A stretch of DNA of 32,058 nucleotides from Nitrosopumilaceae archaeon (GCA_021296175.1 JAGWAX010000020.1:555-32612), one strand, 5' to 3'; positions 23,358 through 31,169 are shown, numbered from the stretch's first letter. A program made the numbers and translations. The notes: generated by a model not told the origin, from the letters alone.

Positions 23358-23740
23358 TTGCCGTCAGCGCCGTCCTTTATCTTGGCTATGGATTCGACCA
23401 CCTGGTCGACTATGTGCTGGGCGTCGCCGGGGTCGAGTATGGCGGCCGCCGCGGACGTTATGTCTATGCCGATGGACTTGCCCAGGTCGTCCTTGGACGG
23501 GACGAACGCGTACGCCGCGCCCTGCTCCTCGCACAGTATGGGCAGGTGGGCCACCACCTCGGGGGGCTCCACGTCTTCTGCGATTACCACCAGCTTTGAT
23601 GTGCCGCGCTCTATGGCCTTTGTGGCCTCGTTGGTGCCCTTTCTCACCTTGCCGCTTGTCGCGGCCACGCGGACTGCCTCCAGAATCGGGCTTACCAAGT
23701 CTTCGGGCGTCTCGAACTTAACATAATATGCCTTTGCCAT
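23354..23740 (-). CDS. rpl7ae: Ribosomal protein L7Ae (kink-turn binding)
   Basis: A 128-residue RNA-binding protein of the ribosome that in archaea also serves in box C/D and H/ACA RNPs and RNase P. The motif [16 protein letters not shown], then [18 protein letters not shown] and [14 protein letters not shown], are family hallmarks. It is the first gene of the five-gene operon. The start ATG has AAGGTGA as ribosome-binding site in a leader of about 25 bases, unlike the leaderless single genes. The TATA is at 23791-23798. Confidence 0.98.
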   Translation of the reverse strand: MAKAYYVKFETPEDLVSPILEAVRVAATSGKVRKGTNEATKAIERGTSKLVVIAEDVEPPEVVAHLPILCEEQGAAYAFVPSKDDLGKSIGIDITSAAAAILDPGDAQHIVDQVVESIAKIKDGADGK

Positions 23741-23790
23741 TACCTGTGGTCACCTTTTGGATCATTCTCAGACTGGGCTCTAGGTTCTGG

Positions 23791-23798
23791 TTTTAAAA
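23791..23798 (-). promoter_or_regulatory. TATA box of the rpl7ae-rps28e-rpl24e-ndk-infB operon
   Basis: TTTTAAAA lies about 55 bases before the rpl7ae ATG, so the transcript should carry a short leader. That agrees with the ribosome-binding site AAGGTGA. Confidence 0.5.
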
Positions 23799-23940
23799 GT
23801 GTTGAGAGCCTTTCTTGCCGCGCGACTGTTCGTTCCTCCCCGCCGGATATGCAGGCACGCCGTCGCTGCTGCCACTGCCGCCACTGCCGCCGTCACCTGC
23901 GCCGCCTGCCGTGCCGAACGGCGCGATACTGACTGTTACC

Positions 23941-23949
23941 ATTATTAAC
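23941..23949 (+). promoter_or_regulatory. TATA box of the HEAT-repeat gene
   Basis: ATTATTAAC is centred about 28 bases before the TTG start at 23973. Confidence 0.45.
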
Positions 23950-23972
23950 CTGCGTCGCCAATCTGCCTTGAA

Positions 23973-24542
23973 TTGAACGACGTTGCGCGGATATTGGAGA
24001 CGGGTGACAGCGCGCAAAAGATAAGCGTGCTTGAGGGACTTGCCGCCACGGACCGCCCCGACATAATAGAAAAGATGATTGCGAGACTTGACGACGACGA
24101 CATACGTGTGAGGGGCGAGGCGTTCAGCTCGCTGATACTCAACGAGAACCGCATATACGAGCACCTGATAAAGGGCCTGGGCTCTGCGAGTAAGAACGTG
24201 CGCGGCTTTGCGTCGCTGATACTTGCAAACCGAAACGAGACCGACTCGATTCCGGAGCTGGTCAAGCTTGCGCACGACAAGTGGTCCATGGTAAGGTCGT
24301 GCGCCGTGGGGGCTTTAGGGCACATGCGCGCAGGCGGCCCCGACGTGCGGAGCGTGCTGGCCGAGTCGCTGCTTGATGACAGCTCGGAGGTCCGGAAGAG
24401 CGCGGCCCACGCCGTAATCACCGCCGGCATCGACATCGCGCCGGACGTGATCGAGAGGGTGTCTGATCTGTGGGCCGGGGACGTGGAGGGCGATCCGGAC
24501 CTCGGGGTGCTGCTTGGCAGGCTCAAGGAGAGGGGCGCGTGA
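23973..24542 (+). CDS. HEAT-repeat protein
   Basis: 189 residues made of repeating helix pairs: KISVLEGLAATDRPDIIEKM, DDDIRVRGEAFSSLI, SKNVRGFASLIL, KWSMVRSCAVGALGHM and SEVRKSAAHAVITAG. This is the PBS-lyase/HEAT repeat pattern with Asp-x-Val-Arg at helix starts. Such scaffolds bind proteins. No catalytic residues are evident and the partner is unknown. It is cytoplasmic, with no signal peptide. The start is TTG, supported only by TATA spacing. The next Met is well inside the repeats. Confidence 0.8.
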   Translation: MNDVARILETGDSAQKISVLEGLAATDRPDIIEKMIARLDDDDIRVRGEAFSSLILNENRIYEHLIKGLGSASKNVRGFASLILANRNETDSIPELVKLAHDKWSMVRSCAVGALGHMRAGGPDVRSVLAESLLDDSSEVRKSAAHAVITAGIDIAPDVIERVSDLWAGDVEGDPDLGVLLGRLKERGA

Positions 24543-24678
24543 CTGCCGTTGCGCTGTTGCTGTTGTTGTTGTGATGGTGGCTGGTAATTATGATGGCTGA
24601 CTATACGTGTGGGCGCCGTGGTTTTGGCGCGGAGCCCGTTTGCCGCGGCGCGGCGCGCGGCGGCAGCAGGTGACTGCA
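24543..24678 (+). other. Intergenic spacer with GTT/GCT microsatellite
   Basis: It holds a GTT/GCT-type run (about 24551-24573), TATA-like TAATTATG (24583-24590) and an open frame from GTG 24607 that I regard as non-coding leader. Its codons give a Trp/Arg-rich stretch unlike the acidic protein downstream. Confidence 0.5.
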
Positions 24679-24966
24679 ATGGACGGGAGTCTCGGCATCA
24701 CGTCGTCCTACGAGGAGTGGCTCGACGAGTTCATCATGATAAACTCGGATCCGGCCAGGTCCGACAACAGCGGCGCGGGCTCGCCCCTGACGCGGCGCGA
24801 ATACTATGCCACGTACTGCGGCCCCGACGTGGATCCGAAGAATGTGTACGAGCAGCACCTCGCAGCGGACAGGGAGAACCGCTTGCGGGGCGCCATAGCG
24901 GAGACGCCTGCCGATGACGCGGACAGGCCCGCGGCAGGCGGGGACGCGCAGGATCGGAATCCTTAA
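24679..24966 (+). CDS. Small acidic protein of unknown function
   Basis: 95 residues, family not recognised. The body SSYEEWLDEFIMINSDPARS, then TRREYYATYCGPDVDP and NVYEQHLAADRENRLRG, is clearly protein-like. The C-terminus is an Asp/Ala-rich tail. The ATG is preceded by AGGTGA with 5-base spacing, a good ribosome-binding site. The frame is open back to GTG 24607, which a TATA at 24583 could serve. It ends 28 bases before the HNH nuclease gene, so the two could be a functional pair. Confidence 0.6.
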   Translation: MDGSLGITSSYEEWLDEFIMINSDPARSDNSGAGSPLTRREYYATYCGPDVDPKNVYEQHLAADRENRLRGAIAETPADDADRPAAGGDAQDRNP

Positions 24967-24994
24967 GGTGCTGCGGCCCGTCCTGTGACAAGAC

Positions 24995-26443
24995 ATGCAC
25001 GGCCCTGCTGCAGGCAGCCCCCCGGTACTGCCCTCCGGAAAGATGGTCATGTGGGCGCTCGCGCAGGTCGTGCGCGGGCCCGGCAGCACCATCGCCGGGG
25101 TGGAGGCCGCCCGGGGCAGGACGTGCGGCAGGGGGGACCGGACGCAGCGCATCCACGAGGATGCCGCCGTGTGGCACGGCGCCGGCAAGGTCGTCGAGCG
25201 GGTGGCCGGGCTCCTGAACCTTGACCGCGGTACGGTGCTCGGAGGCGGCAGCATACTGGCAGTCGACTTTTACCAGTCCGTCATGGCCCAGATCTCGGCG
25301 CTCCGCGCCAAGGGATGCATCGCGGACTGGAGGGCCGGCGGGCGCCTCGGGGTCTTCCGCTTGGCGGATCCCTCAAGGCTGCCGGTCATCGACCCGGGTG
25401 AACTGCGCCCCCCGTCGTACGCCGAGGTATCCCCCGACACGTCGCATGCCGGGCTGACCAAGAGCTTTCTGTCCATACTGGGTCACGGCTCAAAGGCCAA
25501 CACGTACAAGTTTGCGCTTGCGCGCGCCATCTTGGAGTACTGCCAAGGTGAGTGCCGCGGCGCGGGCCGGGACAGGGAGGAGCAGTCGGCCCTGCGCATA
25601 CCATACGAGTATTTGGCCGACAAGTTCCTCAAATACTACTGGCACCAAGAGTACATACTGCACATGCGCCAGTACTATGATGCAAAGCATACGCCGCACG
25701 CCATAACAAAGCTCAGGGGCGTATTCGGGGATGGCACGCCCGGCGACTATTCGCTTCTTGACAAAAAAGACACGGACAGGGCCAGGAGGCTCATACTGAA
25801 AAGCGTGTTCGGGCACGCCAGATCCAAGACCTCGATAGTGGTGCCACGCTTTCAGAAAATTCCGGTCGGAAACCGGACGGTGGAGGTGCGGTCGTTTTAC
25901 GACTATGACGACGACGAGCAGGCCATCAAACTGAAGCCGGAGGCATTCGAGTTCTTCTCAAAGAACTATGCGCTGCTCTCAAAGGCGGTCCTTGTCGAAT
26001 GGACAAAGTTCCTCGAGCCGATAAACCCGACCCTGCCGAGGCTTCTGACTAAAATCGAGAGGATGAGCGCAAAGAAGCAGGCGCTGACCAAATACCGCAG
26101 CATGCTCGCCCCGTTCACGGACTGCTGCTTTTACTGCCGCAGCATGCTCGAGCCCGGCTACGTGCAGGTGGACCACCTGATCCCGTGGACGTACATATAC
26201 GACGACAACGCGTGGAACCTGGTGCTGGCCTGCCAGTCGTGCAACTGCAGGAAGAGCAACTCGCTTCCTGGGGACGAGTTCCGCGACGGGCTCGTGGAGA
26301 GAAACCGCAGGCACCGCGGCGAGATCCCCCCGCTTGGGGCGTCCCTTGACATGCTTGACCGGGGCAGGGGGTGGGAGGCCGAGATCCACGCCCACTACCA
26401 GACGTGCCTCGAGTACGGCTTTGGCACGGTAAACCTCCCCTGA
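24995..26443 (+). CDS. HNH endonuclease domain protein
   Basis: 482 residues. The C-terminal part has a complete zinc-type HNH motif: Cys378-x2-Cys381 (CFYC), Asp393-His394 (VDHLIPW), Asn408 (WNLVLAC) and Cys413-x2-Cys416 (CQSC), followed by CRKSNSLPG. The middle, KANTYKFALARAILEYC and PYEYLADKFLKYYWHQE, resembles a helical region seen in bacterial HNH nucleases that stand alone or near defence genes (recollection, not a search). The N-terminal about 130 residues may be winged-helix-like (MVMWALAQVVRGPG). The target is unknown. No methylase is nearby, so a classic restriction system is unlikely. A TATA-like CCTTAAGG at about 24965-24972 would support leaderless ATG 24995. Confidence 0.82.
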   Translation: MHGPAAGSPPVLPSGKMVMWALAQVVRGPGSTIAGVEAARGRTCGRGDRTQRIHEDAAVWHGAGKVVERVAGLLNLDRGTVLGGGSILAVDFYQSVMAQISALRAKGCIADWRAGGRLGVFRLADPSRLPVIDPGELRPPSYAEVSPDTSHAGLTKSFLSILGHGSKANTYKFALARAILEYCQGECRGAGRDREEQSALRIPYEYLADKFLKYYWHQEYILHMRQYYDAKHTPHAITKLRGVFGDGTPGDYSLLDKKDTDRARRLILKSVFGHARSKTSIVVPRFQKIPVGNRTVEVRSFYDYDDDEQAIKLKPEAFEFFSKNYALLSKAVLVEWTKFLEPINPTLPRLLTKIERMSAKKQALTKYRSMLAPFTDCCFYCRSMLEPGYVQVDHLIPWTYIYDDNAWNLVLACQSCNCRKSNSLPGDEFRDGLVERNRRHRGEIPPLGASLDMLDRGRGWEAEIHAHYQTCLEYGFGTVNLP

Positions 26444-26517
26444 CGCGCGGGCGCGTGGGCGGTGCACGGCGGCGGCGCCGTTACTGCCGCCGCGCCTTTC
26501 CCGCACCGCGTCTTAAC

Positions 26518-26525
26518 TATAAATA
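26518..26525 (+). promoter_or_regulatory. TATA box of alba
   Basis: TATAAATA is centred about 26 bases before the ATG at 26548 and is the strongest TATA match in the window. Confidence 0.7.
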
Positions 26526-26547
26526 ATACACAGCCAGTTGGAGTACA

Positions 26548-26832
26548 ATGTCTAACGAAGCAAGGGACACCATATTCATTGGCAAAAAGCCGCTGATGAC
26601 GTACGTGACTGCCACGGCGATTCAGCTGGTCAACCTGCCAAAAGTGAACATCAAGGCTCGGGGGCTCAGTATTGGGCACGCCGTAGACGTAGCCCAGCTC
26701 GTCTTGAGAAAGACCGAGATTGCTGGCTGCACTATCGGAGAGATCCGCATAGGCTCCGAGGCTCTCAAGTCTGAGGACGGACGAACGCGAAACGTATCGA
26801 CGATCGAGATCGAAGTAAAGAGAAACTCCTAG
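26548..26832 (+). CDS. alba: DNA/RNA-binding protein Alba
   Basis: A 94-residue abundant chromatin protein that coats DNA and RNA as a dimer. The core has DTIFIGKKPLMTYVTATAI, then VNIKARGLSIGHAVDVAQLV and the closing STIEIEVKR. Lys residues in IGKKP are the DNA-contact and acetylation region in known Alba proteins. It has a strong TATA and leaderless start upstream and T-rich DNA downstream, and stands as a single-gene unit. Confidence 0.97.
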   Translation: MSNEARDTIFIGKKPLMTYVTATAIQLVNLPKVNIKARGLSIGHAVDVAQLVLRKTEIAGCTIGEIRIGSEALKSEDGRTRNVSTIEIEVKRNS

Positions 26833-26838
26833 CGGGTC

Positions 26839-26869
26839 TCTCTTTTTTGGCATTTTTTATACTATTTTT
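26839..26869 (+). terminator. Oligo-T terminator after alba
   Basis: Three T runs (six, six and five T) follow the stop codon within about 40 bases. Archaeal RNA polymerase commonly ends transcripts at such T clusters. Confidence 0.6.
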
Positions 26870-26924
26870 GGTGGCGTGCGTGCCGCGCTTCTGTATTGCC
26901 GCCTCCGCCGACTGCCGTGGGCGG

Positions 26925-27848
26925 TCAGTGACCTTTGGCGTTGCCGCTTCCGCTTCCGCCTCCGCCACTGCCGTACCTGTTCTCCATGTCCCTGAACTTT
27001 GAGAGGTTTACGATCTCGTTGAACTGGTCAAAGCTCAGCGCACTCCTCTTTGACCTTCTGGTGGCGCCGGTCCGCCGCAGCTCTGCAAGTATATTTGACG
27101 CCGCGTGCGCGCTTGCAAAGAGCACCGACAGCGGGTACAGTACGATGTTGAACCCCATCCCGTGCAGCTTTTGCGCCGGGCTTATGGGCGTGACGCCGCC
27201 CTCTATCATGTTTGCAACGAGGGGGGCCCTTATCTCGCGCCCTATCCTCTTCATCTCGTTAACATCTCTGGGAGCCTCTATGAATACGGCGTCTGCTCCC
27301 GTCTTTTTGTTCTGCCTGCCGCGCTCTATCGCCTCGTCAAGCCCCAGCGTCGCGCGGGCGTCGGTGCGCGCCACTATGACAAAGTCCGAGTCGCCTTTGG
27401 CGTCAACTGCGGCCCCGAGCTTTTCGATATACTCCTCTTGCGGTATGACGTCCTTGCCCTGCATGTGGCCGCACCGCTTGGGCCACCTCTGATCCTCAAG
27501 GAACATCCCCGACGCGCCGGCCGCCTGCAGGTCCCCCACTAATTTCCAGACGCTCAGGGCGTTGCCATACCCGGTGTCCGAGTCCACTATTACCGGCGAA
27601 CTGGTCGCCGCGCATATGCGCCTCGCGTTCTCGACTGTCTCCGCGGCCCCGACAAACCCATAGTCCGGCATGCCCAGGAGCGACGCGGACGTGCCGTACC
27701 CGGTCTGGAACATGGCGTCGAACCCCGCGTTCTCCGCGATTCTTGCGCCCAGTGCGTCGTACACGCCGGGTATGACCAGGGGTGCGCTGCCCCTCTTTAT
27801 CATCCTGCGGATGCTCTTCTTTCTGGTTTTGTTGGCCAAACCTGACAC
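26925..27848 (-). CDS. Isocitrate lyase / PEP mutase family enzyme (methylisocitrate-lyase-like)
   Basis: 307 residues with a TIM-barrel phosphoenolpyruvate-mutase fold. Seen are FQTGYGTSASLLGMPDYGFV, metal-binding VIVDSDTGYGN (Asp89, Asp91), MFLEDQ (Glu119-Asp120) and KRCGH (124-128), whose Cys is the catalytic acid in isocitrate and methylisocitrate lyases. KRCGH argues for a C-C lyase rather than a phosphonomutase. Substrates such as 2-methylisocitrate or a dialkylmalate are possible. The C-terminus is a Gly/Ser tract from a microsatellite. The start is GTG at 27848, leaderless from a minus-strand ATAAATAA box at about 27868-27876. It sits downstream of padR on the same strand but with its own promoter. 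Confidence 0.88.
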   Translation of the reverse strand: MSGLANKTRKKSIRRMIKRGSAPLVIPGVYDALGARIAENAGFDAMFQTGYGTSASLLGMPDYGFVGAAETVENARRICAATSSPVIVDSDTGYGNALSVWKLVGDLQAAGASGMFLEDQRWPKRCGHMQGKDVIPQEEYIEKLGAAVDAKGDSDFVIVARTDARATLGLDEAIERGRQNKKTGADAVFIEAPRDVNEMKRIGREIRAPLVANMIEGGVTPISPAQKLHGMGFNIVLYPLSVLFASAHAASNILAELRRTGATRRSKRSALSFDQFNEIVNLSKFRDMENRYGSGGGGSGSGNAKGH

Positions 27849-27895
27849 AGCGCAGTGGCAGCCCGGTTGTTATTTATGCTTGACGTCACTGCGCT
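27849..27895. promoter_or_regulatory. Promoter flanked by a 9-bp perfect inverted repeat
   Basis: AGCGCAGTG (27849-27857) and CACTGCGCT (27887-27895) are exact reverse complements either side of the TATA-like box (minus-strand ATAAATAA, about 27868-27876). One arm touches the GTG start of the lyase gene and the other the padR stop codon. A looped or dimer-of-dimers operator is possible. It could also be an RNA stem at the end of the padR transcript. Confidence 0.4.
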
Positions 27896-28475
27896 ACTTT
27901 ACGGGGATGCTTGTCTCGTCTTCGTCCACGTTTTTGTCCCCGTCTTCGGAACCATCCTTCGGACCGCTGCCGTCAGTGTCGTCCCCTGCACGCTCCCCCA
28001 TCCTGGCAAGCTCGTCCCTCAGAAACTGCCTGTACCGCTCGGCGTCCTCTGCCGTCATCCTCGCCGCGTTCTGGCCCAGTATGGCCGCAATCGAGGCTAT
28101 GCGCTCTATCACGTCTGCCGCGACAAACCTGCCGGCATTGCCCAGCCTGGAGAGCACGTCGATCTGTTTGTCGATGCCGTCCTTGATTTTTTTCATGTCC
28201 TCTGCCGTGTCGGCCCCCTTCTGCGTGAGCACGTACCTGCCGCCTACACCCCCGTCCTCGTCGGAATCCGCGATCAGCCTCTCGTCAAGCAGCCTGCCGA
28301 GCAGCGGATATATCAGGCCCGGCGAGGGCTTCCACTCCCCGCCGCTCTCCCCGGCCGCCCTGTCCATGATCTCCTTGCCCGTGTGGGGCCCCTCCTGCAG
28401 TATGCTTATGATGTAATACCTCGAAAAGCCCCTCGGGATCGCGCTCTTCACCCTCTCAAACCAGGCCGAGCTCAT
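27894..28475 (-). CDS. PadR-family transcriptional regulator
   Basis: 193 residues. The N-terminal winged helix (about 10-90) shows RGFSRYYIISILQEGPHTGKE, WKPSPGLIYPLLGRLLDERLI and GGRYVLTQKG, the PadR signature. A helical dimerisation region follows, then an acidic Asp/Glu/Gly tail. PadR proteins usually repress and sense small ligands, and many control their own gene. A perfect palindrome between its TATA and start fits autorepression. It is divergent from sdhA, so it might also affect the succinate dehydrogenase operon. Confidence 0.9.
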   Translation of the reverse strand: MSSAWFERVKSAIPRGFSRYYIISILQEGPHTGKEIMDRAAGESGGEWKPSPGLIYPLLGRLLDERLIADSDEDGGVGGRYVLTQKGADTAEDMKKIKDGIDKQIDVLSRLGNAGRFVAADVIERIASIAAILGQNAARMTAEDAERYRQFLRDELARMGERAGDDTDGSGPKDGSEDGDKNVDEDETSIPVK

Positions 28476-28482
28476 AGCCTTG

Positions 28483-28496
28483 TATCGCTAGCGATA
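28483..28496. promoter_or_regulatory. Perfect 14-bp palindrome, probable PadR operator
   Basis: TATCGCTAGCGATA is its own reverse complement. It lies directly between the minus-strand TATA (AAAATATA, 28495-28502) and the padR ATG at 28475, so a bound dimer would block transcription start. The opposite promoter of sdhA is about 40 bases away. Confidence 0.55.
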
Positions 28497-28534
28497 TATT
28501 TTAGTCTTGCCGCGCCGCCGCCGTTGTTATTACA

Positions 28535-28544
28535 TTTTTAATAT
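28535..28544 (+). promoter_or_regulatory. TATA box of the sdh operon
   Basis: TTTTTAATAT is centred about 32 bases before the sdhA ATG at 28572, so transcription would start at about 28565 with a leader of only a few bases. Confidence 0.5.
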
Positions 28545-28571
28545 CTCTGCGCGGAGCGTCCATGAACGATT

Positions 28572-30293
28572 ATGGTCGATACCATAGACGAGTATGACCT
28601 GCTCATATGCGGCTCCGGGCTTGCGGGGCTCAGGGCAGCCATATCCGCGGCCAAGACCGCCCCTAACCTGAAGATAGCCGTCATCTCAAAGTTGCAGGTG
28701 ATGCGCTCGCACTCCGTATCTGCTGAGGGCGGCACCGCTGCCGTGATCTGCGAGGACGAGGGCGACACGATAGAGTCGCACGTGTACGATACGGTAAAGG
28801 GCAGCGACTTTCTGGCAGACCAGGACGTGGCCGAGCGGCTCTGCGTCGAGATGCCCCGCGAGATACACCAGCTCGACCACTGGGGCATGCCGTGGTCTAG
28901 GCGCAAGGACGGCCGCATAGACCAGCGCAACTTTGGGGGGTACAGTTTTCCGCGCGCCACGTACGCGTCGGACAAGGTGGGGTTCTTTGAGATGCAGACG
29001 CTGTATGACACGTGCCAAAAGTTTGACAACATATCATATCTTAACGAGTGGTTTGCCACGTGTATCGTACATGACGGCCGCAAGTTCCTGGGGCTTACTG
29101 CCATAGAGCTGGGGTCGGGCGCCTTTTACTCGATAAGGGCAAGGGCGCTGATCATCGCGACTGGAGGGGCCGGCAGGCTGTACAGCTTTTCTACGTACGC
29201 GCTCTCCTCGACCCCCGACGGGCTGGACATGGGGCTGAGGGCCGGCATGGCGCTAAAGGACATGGAGTTCGTCCAGTTCCACCCCACCGGGATAATGCCC
29301 TCCGGCATTCTGATTACGGAGGGGGCCCGCGGCGAGGGCGGGTACCTTTTGAACAGCGCAGGCGAGCGGTTCATGAAGCGGTACGCGCCCTCCAAGATGG
29401 AGCTGGCGCCCCGGGATATAGTGTCTCGGTCTATCATGTCTGAGATACAAGAGGGACGCGGGTTCAAGCACGAGACCGGCGTGGACTGCATGAAGCTGGA
29501 CCTGCGCCACATAGGGGACGAGCGGATAAAGGAGAAGCTTGGGGGCATACGCGAGATATCGATAAAGTTCTCTGGGATCGACCCGGCAGAGGACCTGCTT
29601 GACGTCAGGCCCGTGTGCCACTATATGATGGGCGGACTGCACACCAATATCGACGGGGCGACAGAGATACAGGGCGTGTGGGCTGCCGGCGAGGCCGCCT
29701 GCAACAGCGTGCACGGCTCAAACCGCCTCGGCGCAAACTCCACGTCTGAGTGTATCGTGTGGGGGAAGATAACCGGGGAGCAGGCGGCCATGTATGCGGC
29801 GCGGGAGTCTGCCGCGTCCAGGCCCCCGTGGCCGCACCACATGGTGAACGCGGAGGAGAAGCGCATCTACGACGGCATATTCCGGGGCGGAGGGGGTGCA
29901 AACCCGTACGAGGTCCGGCAGAGGCTGACTGATGCCATGAACTCTAATGCGTACGTGTACCGGAACGGCGACGAGCTCACAGAAGGGTTGCGTACCGTGC
30001 GGGCCTTGCGCAAGGAATCGTGGAAGCACGTCGACGACAAGGCGGCCGAGTACAATACCAACTTTATAAACGTCATGGAGCTGGACTCGATGTTCAGGGT
30101 CGCCGAGATAGTGCTGGTGGGCGCCATAAACCGCAAGGAGTCGCGCGGCGCGCACGCCCGCACCGACTATCCAAAGCGCGACGACGAGAACTTTCTGCAC
30201 CACACGCTTGCGTACTATGACCCAGAGGGGCCCATAATGAAGACGTACCCGGTCACAATCACCAAATACAAGCCGGTGGAGAGGAGGTACTGA
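28572..30293 (+). CDS. sdhA: Succinate dehydrogenase flavoprotein subunit
   Basis: The catalytic FAD subunit of complex II, which oxidises succinate to fumarate. 573 residues, full length. The FAD-binding GSGLAG (14-19) is followed by MRSHSVSAEGGTAA with His47, the expected covalent FAD attachment site. Further motifs are QFHPTGIMPSGILITEGARGEGG, HYMMGGLHTNIDG, and GEAACNSVHGSNRLGANS. The C-terminal helical domain is complete. It is the first gene of a four-gene operon. The stop overlaps the next start by one base (TGATG). Confidence 0.97.
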   Translation: MVDTIDEYDLLICGSGLAGLRAAISAAKTAPNLKIAVISKLQVMRSHSVSAEGGTAAVICEDEGDTIESHVYDTVKGSDFLADQDVAERLCVEMPREIHQLDHWGMPWSRRKDGRIDQRNFGGYSFPRATYASDKVGFFEMQTLYDTCQKFDNISYLNEWFATCIVHDGRKFLGLTAIELGSGAFYSIRARALIIATGGAGRLYSFSTYALSSTPDGLDMGLRAGMALKDMEFVQFHPTGIMPSGILITEGARGEGGYLLNSAGERFMKRYAPSKMELAPRDIVSRSIMSEIQEGRGFKHETGVDCMKLDLRHIGDERIKEKLGGIREISIKFSGIDPAEDLLDVRPVCHYMMGGLHTNIDGATEIQGVWAAGEAACNSVHGSNRLGANSTSECIVWGKITGEQAAMYAARESAASRPPWPHHMVNAEEKRIYDGIFRGGGGANPYEVRQRLTDAMNSNAYVYRNGDELTEGLRTVRALRKESWKHVDDKAAEYNTNFINVMELDSMFRVAEIVLVGAINRKESRGAHARTDYPKRDDENFLHHTLAYYDPEGPIMKTYPVTITKYKPVERRY

Positions 30294-30802
30294 TGGCTTC
30301 CGTAGACCAAGAAGGGGGGGATGCGGCCGGAGGCGGCAGTAGCAGCAACAACAGCAGCAGTGGCGCTAGGGCCGCGGCCGACGGCAACAGGGCCGGCATC
30401 GGCGGCATGATACACCCCGGCAAGTACGGGATAGAGCGCGTCGCGTACTGGCTGATGCGCCTGACGGGCCTCGGGCTTCTTGCATATTTCATTGGACACA
30501 TCTACGAGACGAGCAGCATCCTGCAGGGCAAGATGGGGTGGGACGATTTTCTGGCCATTACGCAGACTACCGAGGGGCACATCCTGCTTGCCATTGTAAT
30601 CGGGATGTGCGTGTTCCATACCGTAAACGGCATACGCGTCATGCTCGGGCACGGCGGCGTGGGCGTGGGCCGGGCGGCGCGTCCGGACTATCCGTATGTG
30701 CCGGCGTCGCAGAACTACAGGCACAAGATAGGGATATACACTGCAATCGTGCTTGCCGCGATAGCCATGATGTACGGCCTCGCCGTAATGTTTGGGGTGT
30801 AA
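30293..30802 (+). CDS. sdhC: Succinate dehydrogenase membrane anchor, cytochrome b subunit
   Basis: 169 residues with three hydrophobic helices (about 45-65, 90-115 and 145-168). Seen are ERVAYWLMRLTGLGLLAYFIGHIYET and GHILLAIVIGMCVFHTVNGIRVML, where His residues are likely haem ligands as in SdhC families. The N-terminal 37 residues are a Gly/Ser/Asn/Ala stretch from a microsatellite and are probably disordered. The conserved part begins at MIHPGKYGIERVAYW. An alternative start there is possible, but the ATG overlapping the sdhA stop fits operon coupling. Whether it is C or D by convention is not certain. Confidence 0.9.
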   Translation: MASVDQEGGDAAGGGSSSNNSSSGARAAADGNRAGIGGMIHPGKYGIERVAYWLMRLTGLGLLAYFIGHIYETSSILQGKMGWDDFLAITQTTEGHILLAIVIGMCVFHTVNGIRVMLGHGGVGVGRAARPDYPYVPASQNYRHKIGIYTAIVLAAIAMMYGLAVMFGV

Positions 30803-30804
30803 CC

Positions 30805-31167
30805 ATGGCGTCAGCGATACTCCGGGAATCGACCATAATGAAGATCCACTACGGCACGGCGCTCGCCGCCGTGGCCTTGGTCGCGGTGCACGTGCTGATG
30901 AGGCTCACGTCCGGCGGGTTTGCGGCCTCGCTGGAGTACGAGACGGTCCTTGCAAACTATCGATTTCTGCCGTACGCGCTGATGCTTGAGATCATACTGG
31001 TGCTTTTGTCCATACACGGGTTCAACGGTCTGCGCGTCATACTGCTGGAGCTGCGCCAAGGGCCCCGCTATGAGAAGGCCGTCTCGTACGGCTGCGTGGC
31101 GGCCATGTTCGCATTGATAGCGTACGGGTCTCGAACCATTATTATGACCAACATGGGGATGGTCTGA
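30805..31167 (+). CDS. sdhD: Succinate dehydrogenase second membrane anchor subunit
   Basis: 120 residues with three transmembrane helices. Seen are KIHYGTALAAVALVAVHVLM with a candidate haem His, YALMLEIILVLLSIHGFNGLR, and the last helix AAMFALIAYGSRTIIM. Together with sdhC it anchors the catalytic subunits and passes electrons to quinone. It begins two bases after the sdhC stop, and sdhB begins two bases after its own stop. Confidence 0.88.
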   Translation: MASAILRESTIMKIHYGTALAAVALVAVHVLMRLTSGGFAASLEYETVLANYRFLPYALMLEIILVLLSIHGFNGLRVILLELRQGPRYEKAVSYGCVAAMFALIAYGSRTIIMTNMGMV

Positions 31168-31169
31168 CT

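Noticed and set aside
24995-26443. Restriction-modification system
   Set aside because: The HNH nuclease has no methyltransferase or specificity gene nearby.
27894-28475. Treating padR and the lyase gene as one operon
   Set aside because: They are on the same strand and close, but the lyase has its own TATA at the correct leaderless distance, so separate transcription is more likely.
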